Source: Acidovorax sp. Leaf78
Lineage (GTDB): Bacteria > Pseudomonadota > Gammaproteobacteria > Burkholderiales > Burkholderiaceae_C
Assembly: GCF_001422735.1 (NCBI RefSeq)
Contig: NZ_LMLZ01000012.1
Coordinates: 468,517 to 532,516, forward strand
DNA length: 64,000 bases
Reading direction: 5' to 3'
Shown here one piece after another: positions 25,035-34,391 of this stretch. Position numbers and translations under genes: made by a program. The notes beneath the pieces are model-generated. The model ran no database searches. It had not been told where the DNA came from and was given only the letters and a program-made list of their open reading frames with translations. Position 1 is the stretch's first letter; each line of letters starts with the position of its first letter.

Positions 25035-25208
25035 GATGGCGAACGCGCACGGGGCAGGCGGCTGAATCCAGCCGCGGGGGCGGCGGCGTGTCCCTCCGCC
25101 TGTCCAGCGTGCGCACCTTGGACAAAGGGCGGCGCGCCGGGCGCGCGGCCACCTGACGCCCGAAAGACTCGGCCGCCTATTCGCTCCCGGCCCGGCGCTT
25201 GGGCCCTC

Positions 25209-27497
25209 TCACGCCAGCTGAAACGGCAACGCCCTCGGTGTCTTCCCGGTCAACCGCGCTACCGCGTTGGCGAACGCCGGCGCCAGCGGTGGCAGGCCTG
25301 GCTCGCCCATGCCCGTGGGCGGCTCGGCACTAGGCACGATGTGCACGGCCACCTGGGGCATGTCGGTGATGCGCGGCACGGCGAAGTCACCAAAATTGCT
25401 CTGCTCCACCACGCCGTCCTTGAGGGTGATGGCCGCGCCCGGCAGGCACATCGACAGGCCCATCAGCGCACCGCCCTGCACCTGCGCTTCCACGCTCCTG
25501 GGGTTGACCACCAGGTTGCAGTGCACGCCCGCGGTCACGCTGTGCAGTTTGGGGGTGCCGTCCTTGACCGACGCCTCGACCACATAGGCCACCACGGACT
25601 GGAACGACTCATGCACCGCCACGCCCCAGGCGCGGCCGGCGGCGAGCTTCTTCTTGCCGTAGCCCGACTGCGCCACGGCCAGCTGCAGCGCCGCCTTGTG
25701 GCGCGGGTGCTTGTCGCCCATCAGGGCCAGGCGGTAGGCCACCGGGTCTTGCTGGGTGGTGCGGGCCACTTCGTCGATCAGTGTCTCCATCGCGTAGGCG
25801 GTGTGGGTGGAGCCCACGCTGCGCCACCACAGCACGGGCACGTTGACGTCCGGGTGGTGCACCGACAGCTTCATGGGCACGTTGTAGGGCTCTTTCATGC
25901 CCTCGATGGCGGTGGCGTCGATGCCGTTCTTGACCATGAAGGCCTCGAACGGTGAGCCCTTGGTGATGGACTGCCCGACGATGGTGTGGTCCCACGCCAG
26001 GATCTTGCCCTGCGCGTCGAAGCCGATCTCGGCGCGGTGCACGTGCATGGGGCGGTAGTAGCCGCCCTTGATGTCGTCCTCGCGGCTCCACAGCGTGCGC
26101 ACCGGGGCCGTGATGCCCGCCGTGCGTGCGGCCTTGGCCACGCCGCAGGCTTCCACCACGTAGTCGCTGGTGGGGATGGCGCGGCGGCCGAAGCCGCCAC
26201 CGGCCATCTGGGTGTGGACCTTGACGTTCTGCGGCTCAAGCCCCAGCGTCTTGGCAGCGGCCATGGCGTCCAGGCCCGGCATCTGCGTGCCCATCCACAG
26301 CTCAGCTTTATCGCCGTCGAGCTTGACGGTGCAGTTGAGCGGCTCCATGGGCGCATGCGCCAGGTACGGAAAGACGAACTCGGCGCTGATCTTGTGCGAT
26401 GAGCCTGCCAATGGCGCCGTATCGGCCTGCATCGCGACCAGGCCGGGCTTGGCGGCCAGCTCGCGGTACTGCGCCAGTTGCTGCGCGGAGTCGGTGGGCT
26501 TGACGCCGCTGTTGTCCCATTCAGCCTTCAGGGCATCGCGCCCCTGCTTGGCAGCCCAGTAGCCATCGGCCACCACCGCCACGCCTTCGCCGCCCCGGTC
26601 GGTGGGCACGCGCAGCACGGCTTTGACGCCCTTGACGGCCTTGGCCGCCGAGTCGTCCAGCGTCTTGAGCCGGGCGCCGAACACCGGTGGGCGCGCCACC
26701 ACGGCGGTGAGCATGCCGGGCAGGCGCACGTCGATGCCGTAGTCCTGCCGGCCGCTCGACTTGGCCTTGGCGTCGAGCCGGCCCGTGGGCTTGCCGATCA
26801 GGCGGAACTGCTTGGGGTCCTTGAGCACCACTTTCTCGGGCACGGGCTGCTTCATCGCGGCCTCGGCCAGCGCGCCGTAGCCCAGCTTCTTGCCGCCGGG
26901 GCCGACCACAAAGCCGTTGCTGGTGCGCAGTGCCGATGCGTCCACACCCCACTGCGCGGCAGCGGCGCCGACCAGCATGGCCCGGGTGCGCGCGCCCAGT
27001 TCGCGGTACTGGGTGTACGAGTTCTTGATGGAGCCGGAGCCGCCGGTGATGTGCATGCCGAAAGCCGGGTCCACATAGGCCGGGTTGGCGTCTCCATGCA
27101 CGCTGCGCACCTTGGACCAGTCCGCGTCCAGCTCTTCGGCCAGGATCATGGGCAGGCCGGTCTGCACGCCCTGGCCGAAGTCCAGGCGGTTGATGGTGAC
27201 GGTGACGATGCCGTCGGCATCGATGCGCACGAAGGCCGAGGGCTGCTCGAAGGGCTTGAGCCCGGCGGGTGCCGCAGCTGGCGCACCCTGCGCGGTGGCT
27301 GCCAGCGGGAAGGCGCCCAGCGCAAACCCAGAGGCTGCGGTGACTTTGAGGAAGGTGCGGCGTGCAAAGCCGCCGGCACCGTCGATGGCGTCGTCTGCTC
27401 CTGAATCAGTAGCGCCTTGCGCCCTGTCCATGAGCGCCAGAAGGTTCTTGGGCATGCTGCTGCGCGCTGCCTCTACCACTTGAGGGTCGAAATGCAT
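25209..27497 (-). CDS. molybdopterin-dependent aldehyde/heterocycle oxidase, large subunit (IorB-like)
   Basis: 762 residues. An internal twin-arginine signal (FARRTFLKVTAASGFALG, about 45-62) marks export to the periplasm. The molybdopterin-binding domain follows, with RLDFGQGVQTGLPMILAEEL, TGGSGSIKNSYTQYRELG, GGGFGRRAIPTSDYV and GMGEPGLPPLAPAFANAV. It pairs with the 2Fe-2S subunit 23 bases upstream, as in isoquinoline 1-oxidoreductase and periplasmic aldehyde oxidases. No third FAD subunit is present, as expected for this type. The start at 27497 is chosen because it precedes the Tat signal by a normal distance. Probably controlled by the TetR gene upstream. Confidence 0.9.
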   Translation of the reverse strand: MHFDPQVVEAARSSMPKNLLALMDRAQGATDSGADDAIDGAGGFARRTFLKVTAASGFALGAFPLAATAQGAPAAAPAGLKPFEQPSAFVRIDADGIVTVTINRLDFGQGVQTGLPMILAEELDADWSKVRSVHGDANPAYVDPAFGMHITGGSGSIKNSYTQYRELGARTRAMLVGAAAAQWGVDASALRTSNGFVVGPGGKKLGYGALAEAAMKQPVPEKVVLKDPKQFRLIGKPTGRLDAKAKSSGRQDYGIDVRLPGMLTAVVARPPVFGARLKTLDDSAAKAVKGVKAVLRVPTDRGGEGVAVVADGYWAAKQGRDALKAEWDNSGVKPTDSAQQLAQYRELAAKPGLVAMQADTAPLAGSSHKISAEFVFPYLAHAPMEPLNCTVKLDGDKAELWMGTQMPGLDAMAAAKTLGLEPQNVKVHTQMAGGGFGRRAIPTSDYVVEACGVAKAARTAGITAPVRTLWSREDDIKGGYYRPMHVHRAEIGFDAQGKILAWDHTIVGQSITKGSPFEAFMVKNGIDATAIEGMKEPYNVPMKLSVHHPDVNVPVLWWRSVGSTHTAYAMETLIDEVARTTQQDPVAYRLALMGDKHPRHKAALQLAVAQSGYGKKKLAAGRAWGVAVHESFQSVVAYVVEASVKDGTPKLHSVTAGVHCNLVVNPRSVEAQVQGGALMGLSMCLPGAAITLKDGVVEQSNFGDFAVPRITDMPQVAVHIVPSAEPPTGMGEPGLPPLAPAFANAVARLTGKTPRALPFQLA

Positions 27498-27520
27498 GGT
27501 GTTCTCCTTCGGTGCTTGGG

Positions 27521-27982
27521 TCAGGCCAGCGTCTTGGCGGCGTCGTGGATGGCGGCGCGGATGCGCACATAGGTTCCGCAGCGGCACACGTTGCCGGCCA
27601 TGGCGGAGTCGATGTCGGCGTCGCTCGGTTTCTTCTTGCCCTTGAGCAGTGCGGTGGCGCTCATGATCTGGCCGCTCTGGCAGTAGCCGCACTGGGCCAC
27701 GTCGTGCTTGACCCAGGCCGCGTGCACGGCCTTGCCCACCTTGTCGCTCTCCGTGACGGCCTCGATGGTGGTGATCTTCTGCCCCGCCGCCGCCGAGATC
27801 GGCGTGATGCACGAGCGGATCGGCGCGCCGTTCAGGTGCACCGTGCAGGCACCGCACAAGGCCTGGCCGCAGCCGAACTTGGTGCCGGTCATGCCCAGCG
27901 TGTCGCGCAGGGCCCAGAGGATGGGGGTGGATTCGTCGGCGTCGACGGGCGTGTCTTTGCCATTGATGTTCAGGGTGGGCAT
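27521..27982 (-). CDS. 2Fe-2S subunit of molybdenum hydroxylase (IorA-like)
   Basis: 153-residue iron-sulfur subunit that passes electrons from the molybdenum site. The first cluster motif is GCGQALCGACTVHLNG with a later C in RSCITP, and the second is QCGYCQSGQIM with GNVCRCGTYVRIR. This matches the xanthine-oxidase-type small subunit. It is followed directly by the large subunit and lacks its own signal, so it is presumably co-exported with the Tat-bearing partner. Confidence 0.94.
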   Translation of the reverse strand: MPTLNINGKDTPVDADESTPILWALRDTLGMTGTKFGCGQALCGACTVHLNGAPIRSCITPISAAAGQKITTIEAVTESDKVGKAVHAAWVKHDVAQCGYCQSGQIMSATALLKGKKKPSDADIDSAMAGNVCRCGTYVRIRAAIHDAAKTLA

Positions 27983-28074
27983 CGTGGGACTCCAGGGGTG
28001 AAGGTCAGCGCCTGCAAAAGACGGCGCAATCAGGTGCGGCTGTATCGCCGCTTGGTTTTTTCGTTTTTTTAAGA

Positions 28075-28087
28075 GAATATTTATTCG
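28075..28087. promoter_or_regulatory. probable TetR operator, copy 1
   Basis: GAATATTTATTCG carries the dyad GAAT-N4-ATTC and lies about 90 bases upstream of the Fe-S subunit start. A close match lies before the TetR gene itself. Confidence 0.5.
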
Positions 28088-28171
28088 ATTAAATCCGAAA
28101 TTCTGAGTTTGTGCTGGCGGTCAGGCTGGCGGGGCGGTGTTGCGCATTGCATTCACGGGCGGCCAGGGCCT

Positions 28172-28744
28172 TCATGCCTTGAGTGCATCCCAGCACAGGC
28201 CAAACGCCATCTGGTGCACGGCGTCGTCGTCGGGCAGCGTCTTCGATCGGATCAGACTGGCCGTCTCGCGCACCGAGCCGACAAAGCTGGCCGTGAGCAG
28301 CGGCACCGGCACGGCCTTGAGGATCTCTTGCTGCTGCCCTTCGGCCATCAGCGCAAAAAAACCGGCCATCAGCCGGGTGGAGAATTCGCGGTTGCCGTCG
28401 GTGAACCAGGGCGAGTTGTAGTACTGCTCCTGGAACACCACCTCGGCATACTGGTCCAGCCGGTGGCGCAGCAGGTTGCACCAGCTGCGGCGCACGCGGG
28501 CGCGGTAGGGCATGTCGGGCAGCACGCCCTCCATGAGGCGCGTGGCCGTCACGGTCTTGGCGTCCTGGTAGAGCTGGCTGATGAGTTCGTCCTTGGACGG
28601 GTGGTACACGTAGAGCGTGCTGGTAGCAATGCCCGCGGCCCGCGCGATCTCGGCCATGGTCAGGCCGCTCAGGCCCGTGCGGGCCACCAGGTCGAAGGTG
28701 GCCTGCGCAATGGCGCGCTGTTTCTCATCGTCCTTGGGTTTCAT
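28172..28744 (-). CDS. TetR family transcriptional regulator
   Basis: 190-residue repressor with an N-terminal helix-turn-helix (AIAQATFDLVARTGLSGLTM, EIARAAGIATSTLYVYHPSK) and a ligand domain. It lies upstream of the molybdenum hydroxylase genes on the same strand. Matching dyads lie in front of both it and them, so autoregulation and control of the oxidase are likely. The ligand may be the oxidase substrate, perhaps an aldehyde. Confidence 0.92.
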   Translation of the reverse strand: MKPKDDEKQRAIAQATFDLVARTGLSGLTMAEIARAAGIATSTLYVYHPSKDELISQLYQDAKTVTATRLMEGVLPDMPYRARVRRSWCNLLRHRLDQYAEVVFQEQYYNSPWFTDGNREFSTRLMAGFFALMAEGQQQEILKAVPVPLLTASFVGSVRETASLIRSKTLPDDDAVHQMAFGLCWDALKA

Positions 28745-28761
28745 GGCGGGGCGACTATAAG

Positions 28762-28775
28762 CGAATAATCATTCG
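28762..28775. promoter_or_regulatory. probable TetR operator, copy 2
   Basis: The dyad CGAATAATCATTCG (CGAAT-N4-ATTCG) lies 17 bases upstream of the TetR start codon and matches the site at 28075. Confidence 0.6.
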
Positions 28776-28859
28776 GCCACAACCAGCGGGTGCCAAGCCC
28801 GGCGCAAACGCCTGCCGTAGCGCAAGGCGTGATGGTACGGGCGATGCACAATCGCTGCC

Positions 28860-29501
28860 ATGACCACGCACTCCATCGCCGACCTGCGCAAGAGCTACGA
28901 GCGCGCAGAACTCAACGAAGACGCCTCGCACGCCGCGCCGCTGCAGCAGTTCGACCAGTGGCTGCAAGAGGCCATCAAGGCCGAGATCCCCGAGCCCAAC
29001 GCCATGACGCTGGCCACCGTGGGCAGCGACCTGCGCCCCAGCACCCGCATCGTGCTCATCAAGGGCTACGACGAGCGCGGCATCGTCTGGTTCACCAACT
29101 ACGACAGCCGCAAGGGCCGCCAGATCGGCGGCAACCCGTTCGCCGCGCTGCAGTTCCATTGGGTGGAGCTCGAGCGCGTGGTGCGCATCGAAGGCACGGT
29201 GGAGAAAGTGAGCGACGAGGAAAGCGACGCGTATTTTCACAGCCGCCCGCTCGACTCCCGCATCGGCGCCTGGGCCAGCCCGCAGAGCCAGGTGATCGCA
29301 GGCCGCAGCGTGCTGGTGGCCAATGCGGCCAAGTACGGCGCGCAGTTCCTGCTCAAGCCGCCGCGCCCGCCGCACTGGGGCGGCTACCGCCTCAAGCCCG
29401 AGCAATGGGAGTTCTGGCAGGGCCGCAAGAGCCGCCTGCACGACCGCCTGCGCTACCGCCTGGACCAGGGCGAGTGGGTGCGGGAGCGCCTCGCACCCTG
29501 A
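28860..29501 (+). CDS. pdxH: pyridoxamine/pyridoxine 5'-phosphate oxidase
   Basis: 213-residue FMN enzyme forming pyridoxal phosphate. Family motifs are [19 protein letters not shown] at the N-terminus, [42 protein letters not shown] (FMN contacts), [16 protein letters not shown] and [17 protein letters not shown] near the end. Length is standard. It is divergent from TetR and supplies the cofactor for PLP enzymes such as those at 1989-4505. Confidence 0.97.
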   Translation: MTTHSIADLRKSYERAELNEDASHAAPLQQFDQWLQEAIKAEIPEPNAMTLATVGSDLRPSTRIVLIKGYDERGIVWFTNYDSRKGRQIGGNPFAALQFHWVELERVVRIEGTVEKVSDEESDAYFHSRPLDSRIGAWASPQSQVIAGRSVLVANAAKYGAQFLLKPPRPPHWGGYRLKPEQWEFWQGRKSRLHDRLRYRLDQGEWVRERLAP

Positions 29502-29540
29502 GCGAGGCCTGGCCGCCCCACCCGGGGCGCGCCAAGGGCG

Positions 29541-29580
29541 CACACAGGAGCACACAGGAGCACACAGGAGCGCACGGGAG
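29541..29580 (+). repeat. 10-base tandem repeat
   Basis: Three exact copies of CACACAGGAG followed by a degenerate CGCACGGGAG, in the gap after pdxH. No function is apparent. Confidence 0.85.
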
Positions 29581-29731
29581 CCCAAGGGCGGTGGGGGCCC
29601 TGTTCATCTTCCGTTCATGTCCCGCTTCGTCGCGGTTCATGGGCGCATCACGTTCTGTCCACCCCTGCCCGGTTCAATGGGAACCGCTGACTTCGCAGTC
29701 GGCGTCAACAACTCACAACCATTGAACTTCC

Positions 29732-30292
29732 ATGAAAATCAACCGCCTGGCACTGGCCGCTTTCCTCGTCACCGCCGCTTCTTTGCAAGCCCACGCCAAG
29801 ACACCCGTGGTCAACCACGCGATCAATGAGGCCGAAGTGCTGACCGCGCAGCAGAACTGGTGCAAGGCGCTGCTCGACATCAGTGCCGTCCACCAGCGCG
29901 ACGGCGTCGCTGCCGCCACTGCGCTCGCGGCCAAGGTGATCGACAGCGCCTACGGCTACCAGTTCGGCGCCGTACTGTTCAAGCCCACGCTCACCGTGGC
30001 GCCGCAGACCTTCCGCACCGACCGCGCCGGTGCGCTGGCGTACTTTGTGGGCGGCAACCCCAGCTACCCCAACGACACCGGCTTTGCGCTCAAGGGCTGG
30101 AAGAAGTGCGATGTCGACAATGCTGCGGTCTACATCTCTGGCGACGTGGCCATGACCATGGGCAACGTGCGCTTCACCGGGCCGGACGGCACGGTCACCA
30201 CGGTGGACAAGACCTGGAGCTTCGCCAAGGACGATGCGGGCCAGTTGCGCATCGTGGTGCACCACTCGTCGCTGCCGTACGCGGCCCGATAA
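29732..30292 (+). CDS. exported SnoaL-like protein of unknown role
   Basis: 186 residues with a Sec signal (LALAAFLVTAASLQAHA). The mature part contains NWCKALLDIS, VIDSAYGYQFGAVLFKPTLT, ALAYFVGGNPSYPNDTGFAL and DKTWSFAKDDAGQLRIVVHH. The end resembles the cone-shaped SnoaL/NTF2-like fold. Similar exported proteins are often auto-annotated as phosphoribosyl-AMP cyclohydrolase, which I see no reason to believe. Single gene. A real secreted protein, but function unknown. Confidence 0.78.
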   Translation: MKINRLALAAFLVTAASLQAHAKTPVVNHAINEAEVLTAQQNWCKALLDISAVHQRDGVAAATALAAKVIDSAYGYQFGAVLFKPTLTVAPQTFRTDRAGALAYFVGGNPSYPNDTGFALKGWKKCDVDNAAVYISGDVAMTMGNVRFTGPDGTVTTVDKTWSFAKDDAGQLRIVVHHSSLPYAAR

Positions 30293-30363
30293 GGCGCATC
30301 GCATCGCACCGGCCCGGCCGGTTTGCCTTGCTGCCTACAGGTAGCCATTGCGCCGGCCGCGCC

Positions 30364-31332
30364 TTACACGGCGAAGAACTTCGTCACCCCGAGGATCACC
30401 ACCGGCATGGTGATGAGCGCCAGCGCCGTGGACACCGCCACGCTGGCGGTCACCTCGTCCTCGGCCACCTGGTAGCGCTGGGCGAACAGGAACACGTTGG
30501 CGCCCACCGGCAGCGACGCCGCCACGATCATCACCGCCAGCGGCATGCCCGACAGGCCCAGTGCCCAGGCCAGCGCCACCAGCACCAGCGGGTGCACCAC
30601 GCACTTGACCACCGCGATGCGCAGGGCCGCCTTGAAATGGTGGCCCACCTTGGTGAACGCCAGCGTCACGCCCACCAGCAGCAGCGAGATGGGCCCGAGC
30701 GCCTGGCCCAGCAGCAGCATGGGCTTGTCCACCACGGCCGGGATGGCGAGGCCCGTCTGCGCAAACAGCAGGCCCGCGATGATGGGCAGCGGCACCGGGT
30801 GCACGATGCCGTTGCGCACCGCCTGCAGCACGGTGCGCCACATGGCCTGCTGCGTGCCCCCGGCGCGGCCCGCATGCTCGCGCGCAGAGGCCAGCTCGAA
30901 CACCACGGTGGCGGCGGTCAGCAGGATGAGCGCGTGCACCGAGATCAGGGTGAACAGCGTCACCAGCCCGGCCTCGCCAAACACCAGGCTTACCAGCGGC
31001 ACGCCGATCATGATGGTGTTGCTGAAGGTGTTGGCCAGCGCGCGCGCCGCCGCCAGGCTGGAGAAGCCCAGCACCGCCATGGTCACGCCAAAGACGAGCA
31101 TCGCCGCCGCGAAGTAGATGGCGATGGGGCCGAAGTCCAGGTCCTGCACATGCACCGAGCTCATGGTGCGAAACAGCAGCGCGGGGGTGAGCACCATGAA
31201 CACGAGGTTGGCCAGGTCCTTCACGGCCTCGGCCCGTATCCACCCGCGCCGCCCCGTGTAGAAGCCGATGACGATGAACAGGATGACGGGGAGCAGCGAG
31301 GTGACGACGGGCGAGTTCACGGTGGGCGGCAC
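30364..31332 (-). CDS. AEC family auxin-efflux-type carrier
   Basis: 322-residue membrane protein with about ten hydrophobic segments. It starts SPVVTSLLPVILFIVIGFYT and has conserved segments NLVFMVLTPALLFRTM, FSNTIMIGVPLVSLVFGEAG and LPVGANVFLFAQRYQ. The AEC family exports or imports carboxylates such as malate or malonate. The start at 31332 gives a short N-terminus ahead of the first helix. Single gene, divergent from a DUF1697 gene. Confidence 0.9.
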   Translation of the reverse strand: MPPTVNSPVVTSLLPVILFIVIGFYTGRRGWIRAEAVKDLANLVFMVLTPALLFRTMSSVHVQDLDFGPIAIYFAAAMLVFGVTMAVLGFSSLAAARALANTFSNTIMIGVPLVSLVFGEAGLVTLFTLISVHALILLTAATVVFELASAREHAGRAGGTQQAMWRTVLQAVRNGIVHPVPLPIIAGLLFAQTGLAIPAVVDKPMLLLGQALGPISLLLVGVTLAFTKVGHHFKAALRIAVVKCVVHPLVLVALAWALGLSGMPLAVMIVAASLPVGANVFLFAQRYQVAEDEVTASVAVSTALALITMPVVILGVTKFFAV

Positions 31333-31429
31333 GGCGCGCTGGGGCGGCCGGCAAAGGGGTGGACGACAGCGCGGCCGGTGGTGGCCGCGGCCGGTATTGT
31401 GGCCTCTGCCGCAGGTGCATCACAGCCTT

Positions 31430-31485
31430 TGCTATGAATTGAATAGCTGCTCCCGCAATCCCATCAAGCGGTAGGTGCCATTTTT
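31430..31485 (+). repeat. interspersed repeat, copy 3
   Basis: Contains TTGAATAGCTGCTCCCGC, AGCGGTAGGTGCC and T5, matching the other copies at 12509, 17430 and 43254. It lies in a divergent intergenic gap. Confidence 0.7.
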
Positions 31486-31627
31486 CTTCAGTTTTTGGCA
31501 TTCACCCGGGCATGCAGCCACCCACAGGCCAGCATGCGCCGCCCGCTGAAGGGGCCGGCGCCACAGGTGCAACACGCTTTGGAGCGCCCTATAGTGCCAG
31601 CCAGCATCCGCCACAGCGTGCATCGAC

Positions 31628-32170
31628 ATGAAGTTCGCCGCCTTCTTTCGCAACCTCAACCTGGGCCACGGCGCCGCGCCGTCGCGCGCTGAACTCGAGA
31701 GCATCTTCACGCGAGCCGGCGCCGGAGAGGCGGCATCGTTCCAGACCAACGGCACGGTGGCCTTCACCGCACGCGGTGTGCGGCCCGCGCGCCAGGTCCT
31801 GCGGGCGGTGCAGGCGATGCTGGTGCACGAGCGCGGGTTCGACGAGCCCGTCTTTCTGCGCGACATGCCCGGCCTGCTGTCCCTGCGCTTCCGCGACCCG
31901 TTTACCGGCCTGAGCAAGAGCCCGCCCGTGTACGACTTCTACGTGACCTTTCTGCACGACGACGCGCAGGTGGTGCCCGGCCTGCCGCAGAGCAACGCCC
32001 GCGGCGATGTGCAGGTGCTGCTGTACACCGACACCGCGTTGCTGTCGGTGAGCCACGCGCACGGCCTGACCATGGGCAGCCCGAACGTGTGGGCCGAAAA
32101 GCTCTTCGGCCTGCCCGCCACCACCCGCACCTGGGGCACGCTGTGCCGGCTGCTGGAGCGCCATGCGTGA
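31628..32170 (+). CDS. DUF1697 family protein
   Basis: 180-residue cytoplasmic protein of the DUF1697 family. Typical features are MKFAAFFRNLNLGHG at the start, the SRAELESIFTRAGAGEAASF segment with FQTNGTVAF, and a later TDTALLSVSHAH. The family has no firmly known activity. It stands alone and its start is fixed by the conserved N-terminus. Confidence 0.8.
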   Translation: MKFAAFFRNLNLGHGAAPSRAELESIFTRAGAGEAASFQTNGTVAFTARGVRPARQVLRAVQAMLVHERGFDEPVFLRDMPGLLSLRFRDPFTGLSKSPPVYDFYVTFLHDDAQVVPGLPQSNARGDVQVLLYTDTALLSVSHAHGLTMGSPNVWAEKLFGLPATTRTWGTLCRLLERHA

Positions 32171-32388
32171 CTGCCCGTGGAACGAACTGCCCGGGGTTTG
32201 CCTGTCTCCTTGGCCGTTTGCCCTGCGCGCAGGCTGGCAAGCTGGCGGGGCTGACTGGGCGCCTGCCGCGGCCCGCCCCCTGGGCGCTTCGGCACCGCCA
32301 CAAGTCAGCGCGCACAGGGCGCCCTTCCCTGCCCCCGTTGGTGACGGGCGGTGGAGCCGGGCGTACACCACGACATCCGGAGGGCTCC

Positions 32389-32505
32389 ATGCTGTACACA
32401 GAACTTGAGATCCACGCGGCCGTGAAGCGGCTGATCCGCGAAGGCTACGCGGCGCTGACCCGGCGCCAGCAGCACATCGTGGACTCGCTCTCGGCCATCT
32501 GCTGA
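32389..32505 (+). CDS. possible small protein, 38 aa
   Basis: ORF beginning MLYTELEIHAAVKRLIREGY with an ideal ribosome binding site (GGAGGG, six bases before ATG). It is predicted helical and basic, with no recognised family. The upstream gap (32171-32388) has no gene. It is followed by a short repeat of CTGACGCTG. The good start context makes translation plausible. Confidence 0.5.
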   Translation: MLYTELEIHAAVKRLIREGYAALTRRQQHIVDSLSAIC

Positions 32506-32553
32506 CGCTGCTGACGCTGCGGCCAGCGTGGCCCGGCCGGTAGCGCCCAGCCG

Positions 32554-33240
32554 TTACTGCGGTGCCGGCGCCGCCGACAGCAGCCGCGCCACCCCTTCCA
32601 GGCCCATGACCTGGTGGTCGGCCCCGTCCCAGGGGCTGACGCCGGGCCGCACGGTCTGCACCGTCACCATGCCCAGCGCGCGCCCCGCGCCCAGCTCGGA
32701 CAGCGGGTTGTCGCCCACCACCAGCACCTGCCGGGGTGCACACCCTTCCTGGGCCAGGATGTCCGCAAAGATGCGGCCCTTGCCGTGCGGCCCGGGCTCG
32801 TCGATCGCGTCGATCACCACGCGCTCGAACCACGGCGCAATGCCCAGCGCGTCGATCTTGCTCTGCTGCAGCCGCCGAAACCCGCTGGTCACCAGGTACT
32901 TGCGCACCGGCAAGCCGGGCAACTGGCCGATGTCGGCGTAGCCCGACAGCGGCGGGCGCATCTCCATGCGGCAAAACTCCTGCCAGCCCGCGTCGCGCAT
33001 CGCGGCGCTGAAGCCGAAGCGCTCGGCCACCAGGTCGAAGGCCGTGTACCAGCACTCGCCAATGGCTTCTTCCAGCACCTCGGGCGACAGGGTGCCCTGG
33101 TTGGCCTTACGGATGGCCACGAAGGCCGACTCGAACAGCGTGCCCATGGCGCGGGCGTCCAGCAGGCAGTTGTCCAGATCAAAAATCGCCACGGTGCAGG
33201 GCTTGCGGTGGGCGGGCACGAGGGGGATGGGCTCAGTCAT
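32554..33240 (-). CDS. HAD family hydrolase
   Basis: 228-residue haloacid-dehalogenase-type phosphatase. Motif I is AIFDLDNCLLDA (nucleophile Asp), motif II is the Ser in LVTSGFRRLQQ, motif III includes the Lys in GKGRIFADI, and motif IV is LVVGDNPLSELGAG. It lies 31 bases after the ABC ATPase gene on the same strand. The substrate is unknown. Confidence 0.9.
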   Translation of the reverse strand: MTEPIPLVPAHRKPCTVAIFDLDNCLLDARAMGTLFESAFVAIRKANQGTLSPEVLEEAIGECWYTAFDLVAERFGFSAAMRDAGWQEFCRMEMRPPLSGYADIGQLPGLPVRKYLVTSGFRRLQQSKIDALGIAPWFERVVIDAIDEPGPHGKGRIFADILAQEGCAPRQVLVVGDNPLSELGAGRALGMVTVQTVRPGVSPWDGADHQVMGLEGVARLLSAAPAPQ

Positions 33241-33271
33241 TGCGGGGTTCGTTGTTGCAGTTCATCTGGGT

Positions 33272-34378
33272 CTAGCCAGCCACCACGGACACGCCGTGGT
33301 CCGCCAGCGTCAGGCTCACCGGCGCGCCCACATCCAGCGGTGCCTTGACCAGGGGCGAGACGACGAAGATCTCGCCCAGCGCGCTGGCAAACGTGTATTC
33401 CATGATGCTGCCCAGGTAGGTGCGCTTGGTCAGCCGGGCGGCCAGGCCCGCCGTGGTGGCCGGGCCGATGATCCAGGCCTCGGGCCGCACGGCGATCTTC
33501 ACGGGGCCGGACGGCAGCGAGGGCGGAGACGGCACGCGCAGCGGGCCCAGGTCGGCATGGCCCGGGGCGCCGCCATCCGCATGGCTTCGCTGGCTGGCTT
33601 GGTTGGTGCCCTCGAACAGCATGGCCTCGCCCATGAAGCCGGCCACGAACTCCGACGCGGGCTGCTCGTACAGCTCGCTGGGCGCGCCGCGCTGGGCGAT
33701 GGCGCCCTTGTTCATCACGATGATCTGGTCGCTGACCGCCAATGCCTCGCTCTGGTCGTGCGTCACGTACGCCACGGTGAGCGACAGCCGCTGCTGCAGC
33801 GTGCGGATCTCTTCGCGCATCGCGCGGCGCAGGCGGGCGTCCAGGTTGGACAGCGGCTCGTCGAACAGCAGCACCGCCGGCTCCAGCGCCAGCGCCCGGG
33901 CGAGCGCCACCCGCTGCTGCTGGCCGCCCGACAGCTCCGCGGGCCGGCGCTGGTCCAGCCCGTGCAGGCCCACGGTATCCAGCATGGCGCGCGCCTTCTC
34001 GCGCACCTGGGCCTTGCCCAGGCCCGACATGCGCAGGCCATAGCACACGTTGTCGATCACGTTCATGTGCGGAAACAGCGCGTAGCTCTGGAACACCAGG
34101 CTCACATTGCGCTGGGCCGGGCCCAGGGTGGTCACGTCGTGGCCGTCGATGAAAATGCGCCCGGCCGTAGGCGACTCCAGCCCGGCGATCATGCGCAGCG
34201 TGGTGGTCTTGCCGCAGCCCGACGGCCCGAGGATGGTGGTGAGCGTGCCTCGGGGCACGGCAAAGCTGATGTGGTCCACCACCAACGGGTCGCTGTCGGC
34301 GGGGCCAAAGCGCTTGCACACGCCCTGGAACTCGATGCCGTGGGACGCCAGGGGCGGTGGGAATGAAGACAGGGTCAT
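33272..34378 (-). CDS. ABC transporter ATP-binding protein, PotA/FbpC type
   Basis: 368 residues: an ABC ATPase domain followed by a TOBE-like regulatory tail. Walker A is LGPSGCGKTTTLRMI, the Q-loop FQSYALFPHMNV, the signature LSGGQQQRVALARAL, and Walker B VLLFDEPLSNLDARLR with VTHDQSEAL. This is the importer class for iron(III), polyamine, sulfate or phosphonate. No permease or binding protein is adjacent. It is 13 bases downstream of a sensor kinase gene, an unusual arrangement suggesting loss of partner genes or service to a distant transporter. Confidence 0.92.
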   Translation of the reverse strand: MTLSSFPPPLASHGIEFQGVCKRFGPADSDPLVVDHISFAVPRGTLTTILGPSGCGKTTTLRMIAGLESPTAGRIFIDGHDVTTLGPAQRNVSLVFQSYALFPHMNVIDNVCYGLRMSGLGKAQVREKARAMLDTVGLHGLDQRRPAELSGGQQQRVALARALALEPAVLLFDEPLSNLDARLRRAMREEIRTLQQRLSLTVAYVTHDQSEALAVSDQIIVMNKGAIAQRGAPSELYEQPASEFVAGFMGEAMLFEGTNQASQRSHADGGAPGHADLGPLRVPSPPSLPSGPVKIAVRPEAWIIGPATTAGLAARLTKRTYLGSIMEYTFASALGEIFVVSPLVKAPLDVGAPVSLTLADHGVSVVAG

Positions 34379-34391
34379 AGCAGTGGTTTCC

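Noticed and set aside
25209-27857. 882-codon frame that would extend the molybdenum hydroxylase large subunit.
   Set aside because: The additional N-terminal part overlaps the Fe-S subunit gene in another frame. The Tat signal position supports the start at 27497.
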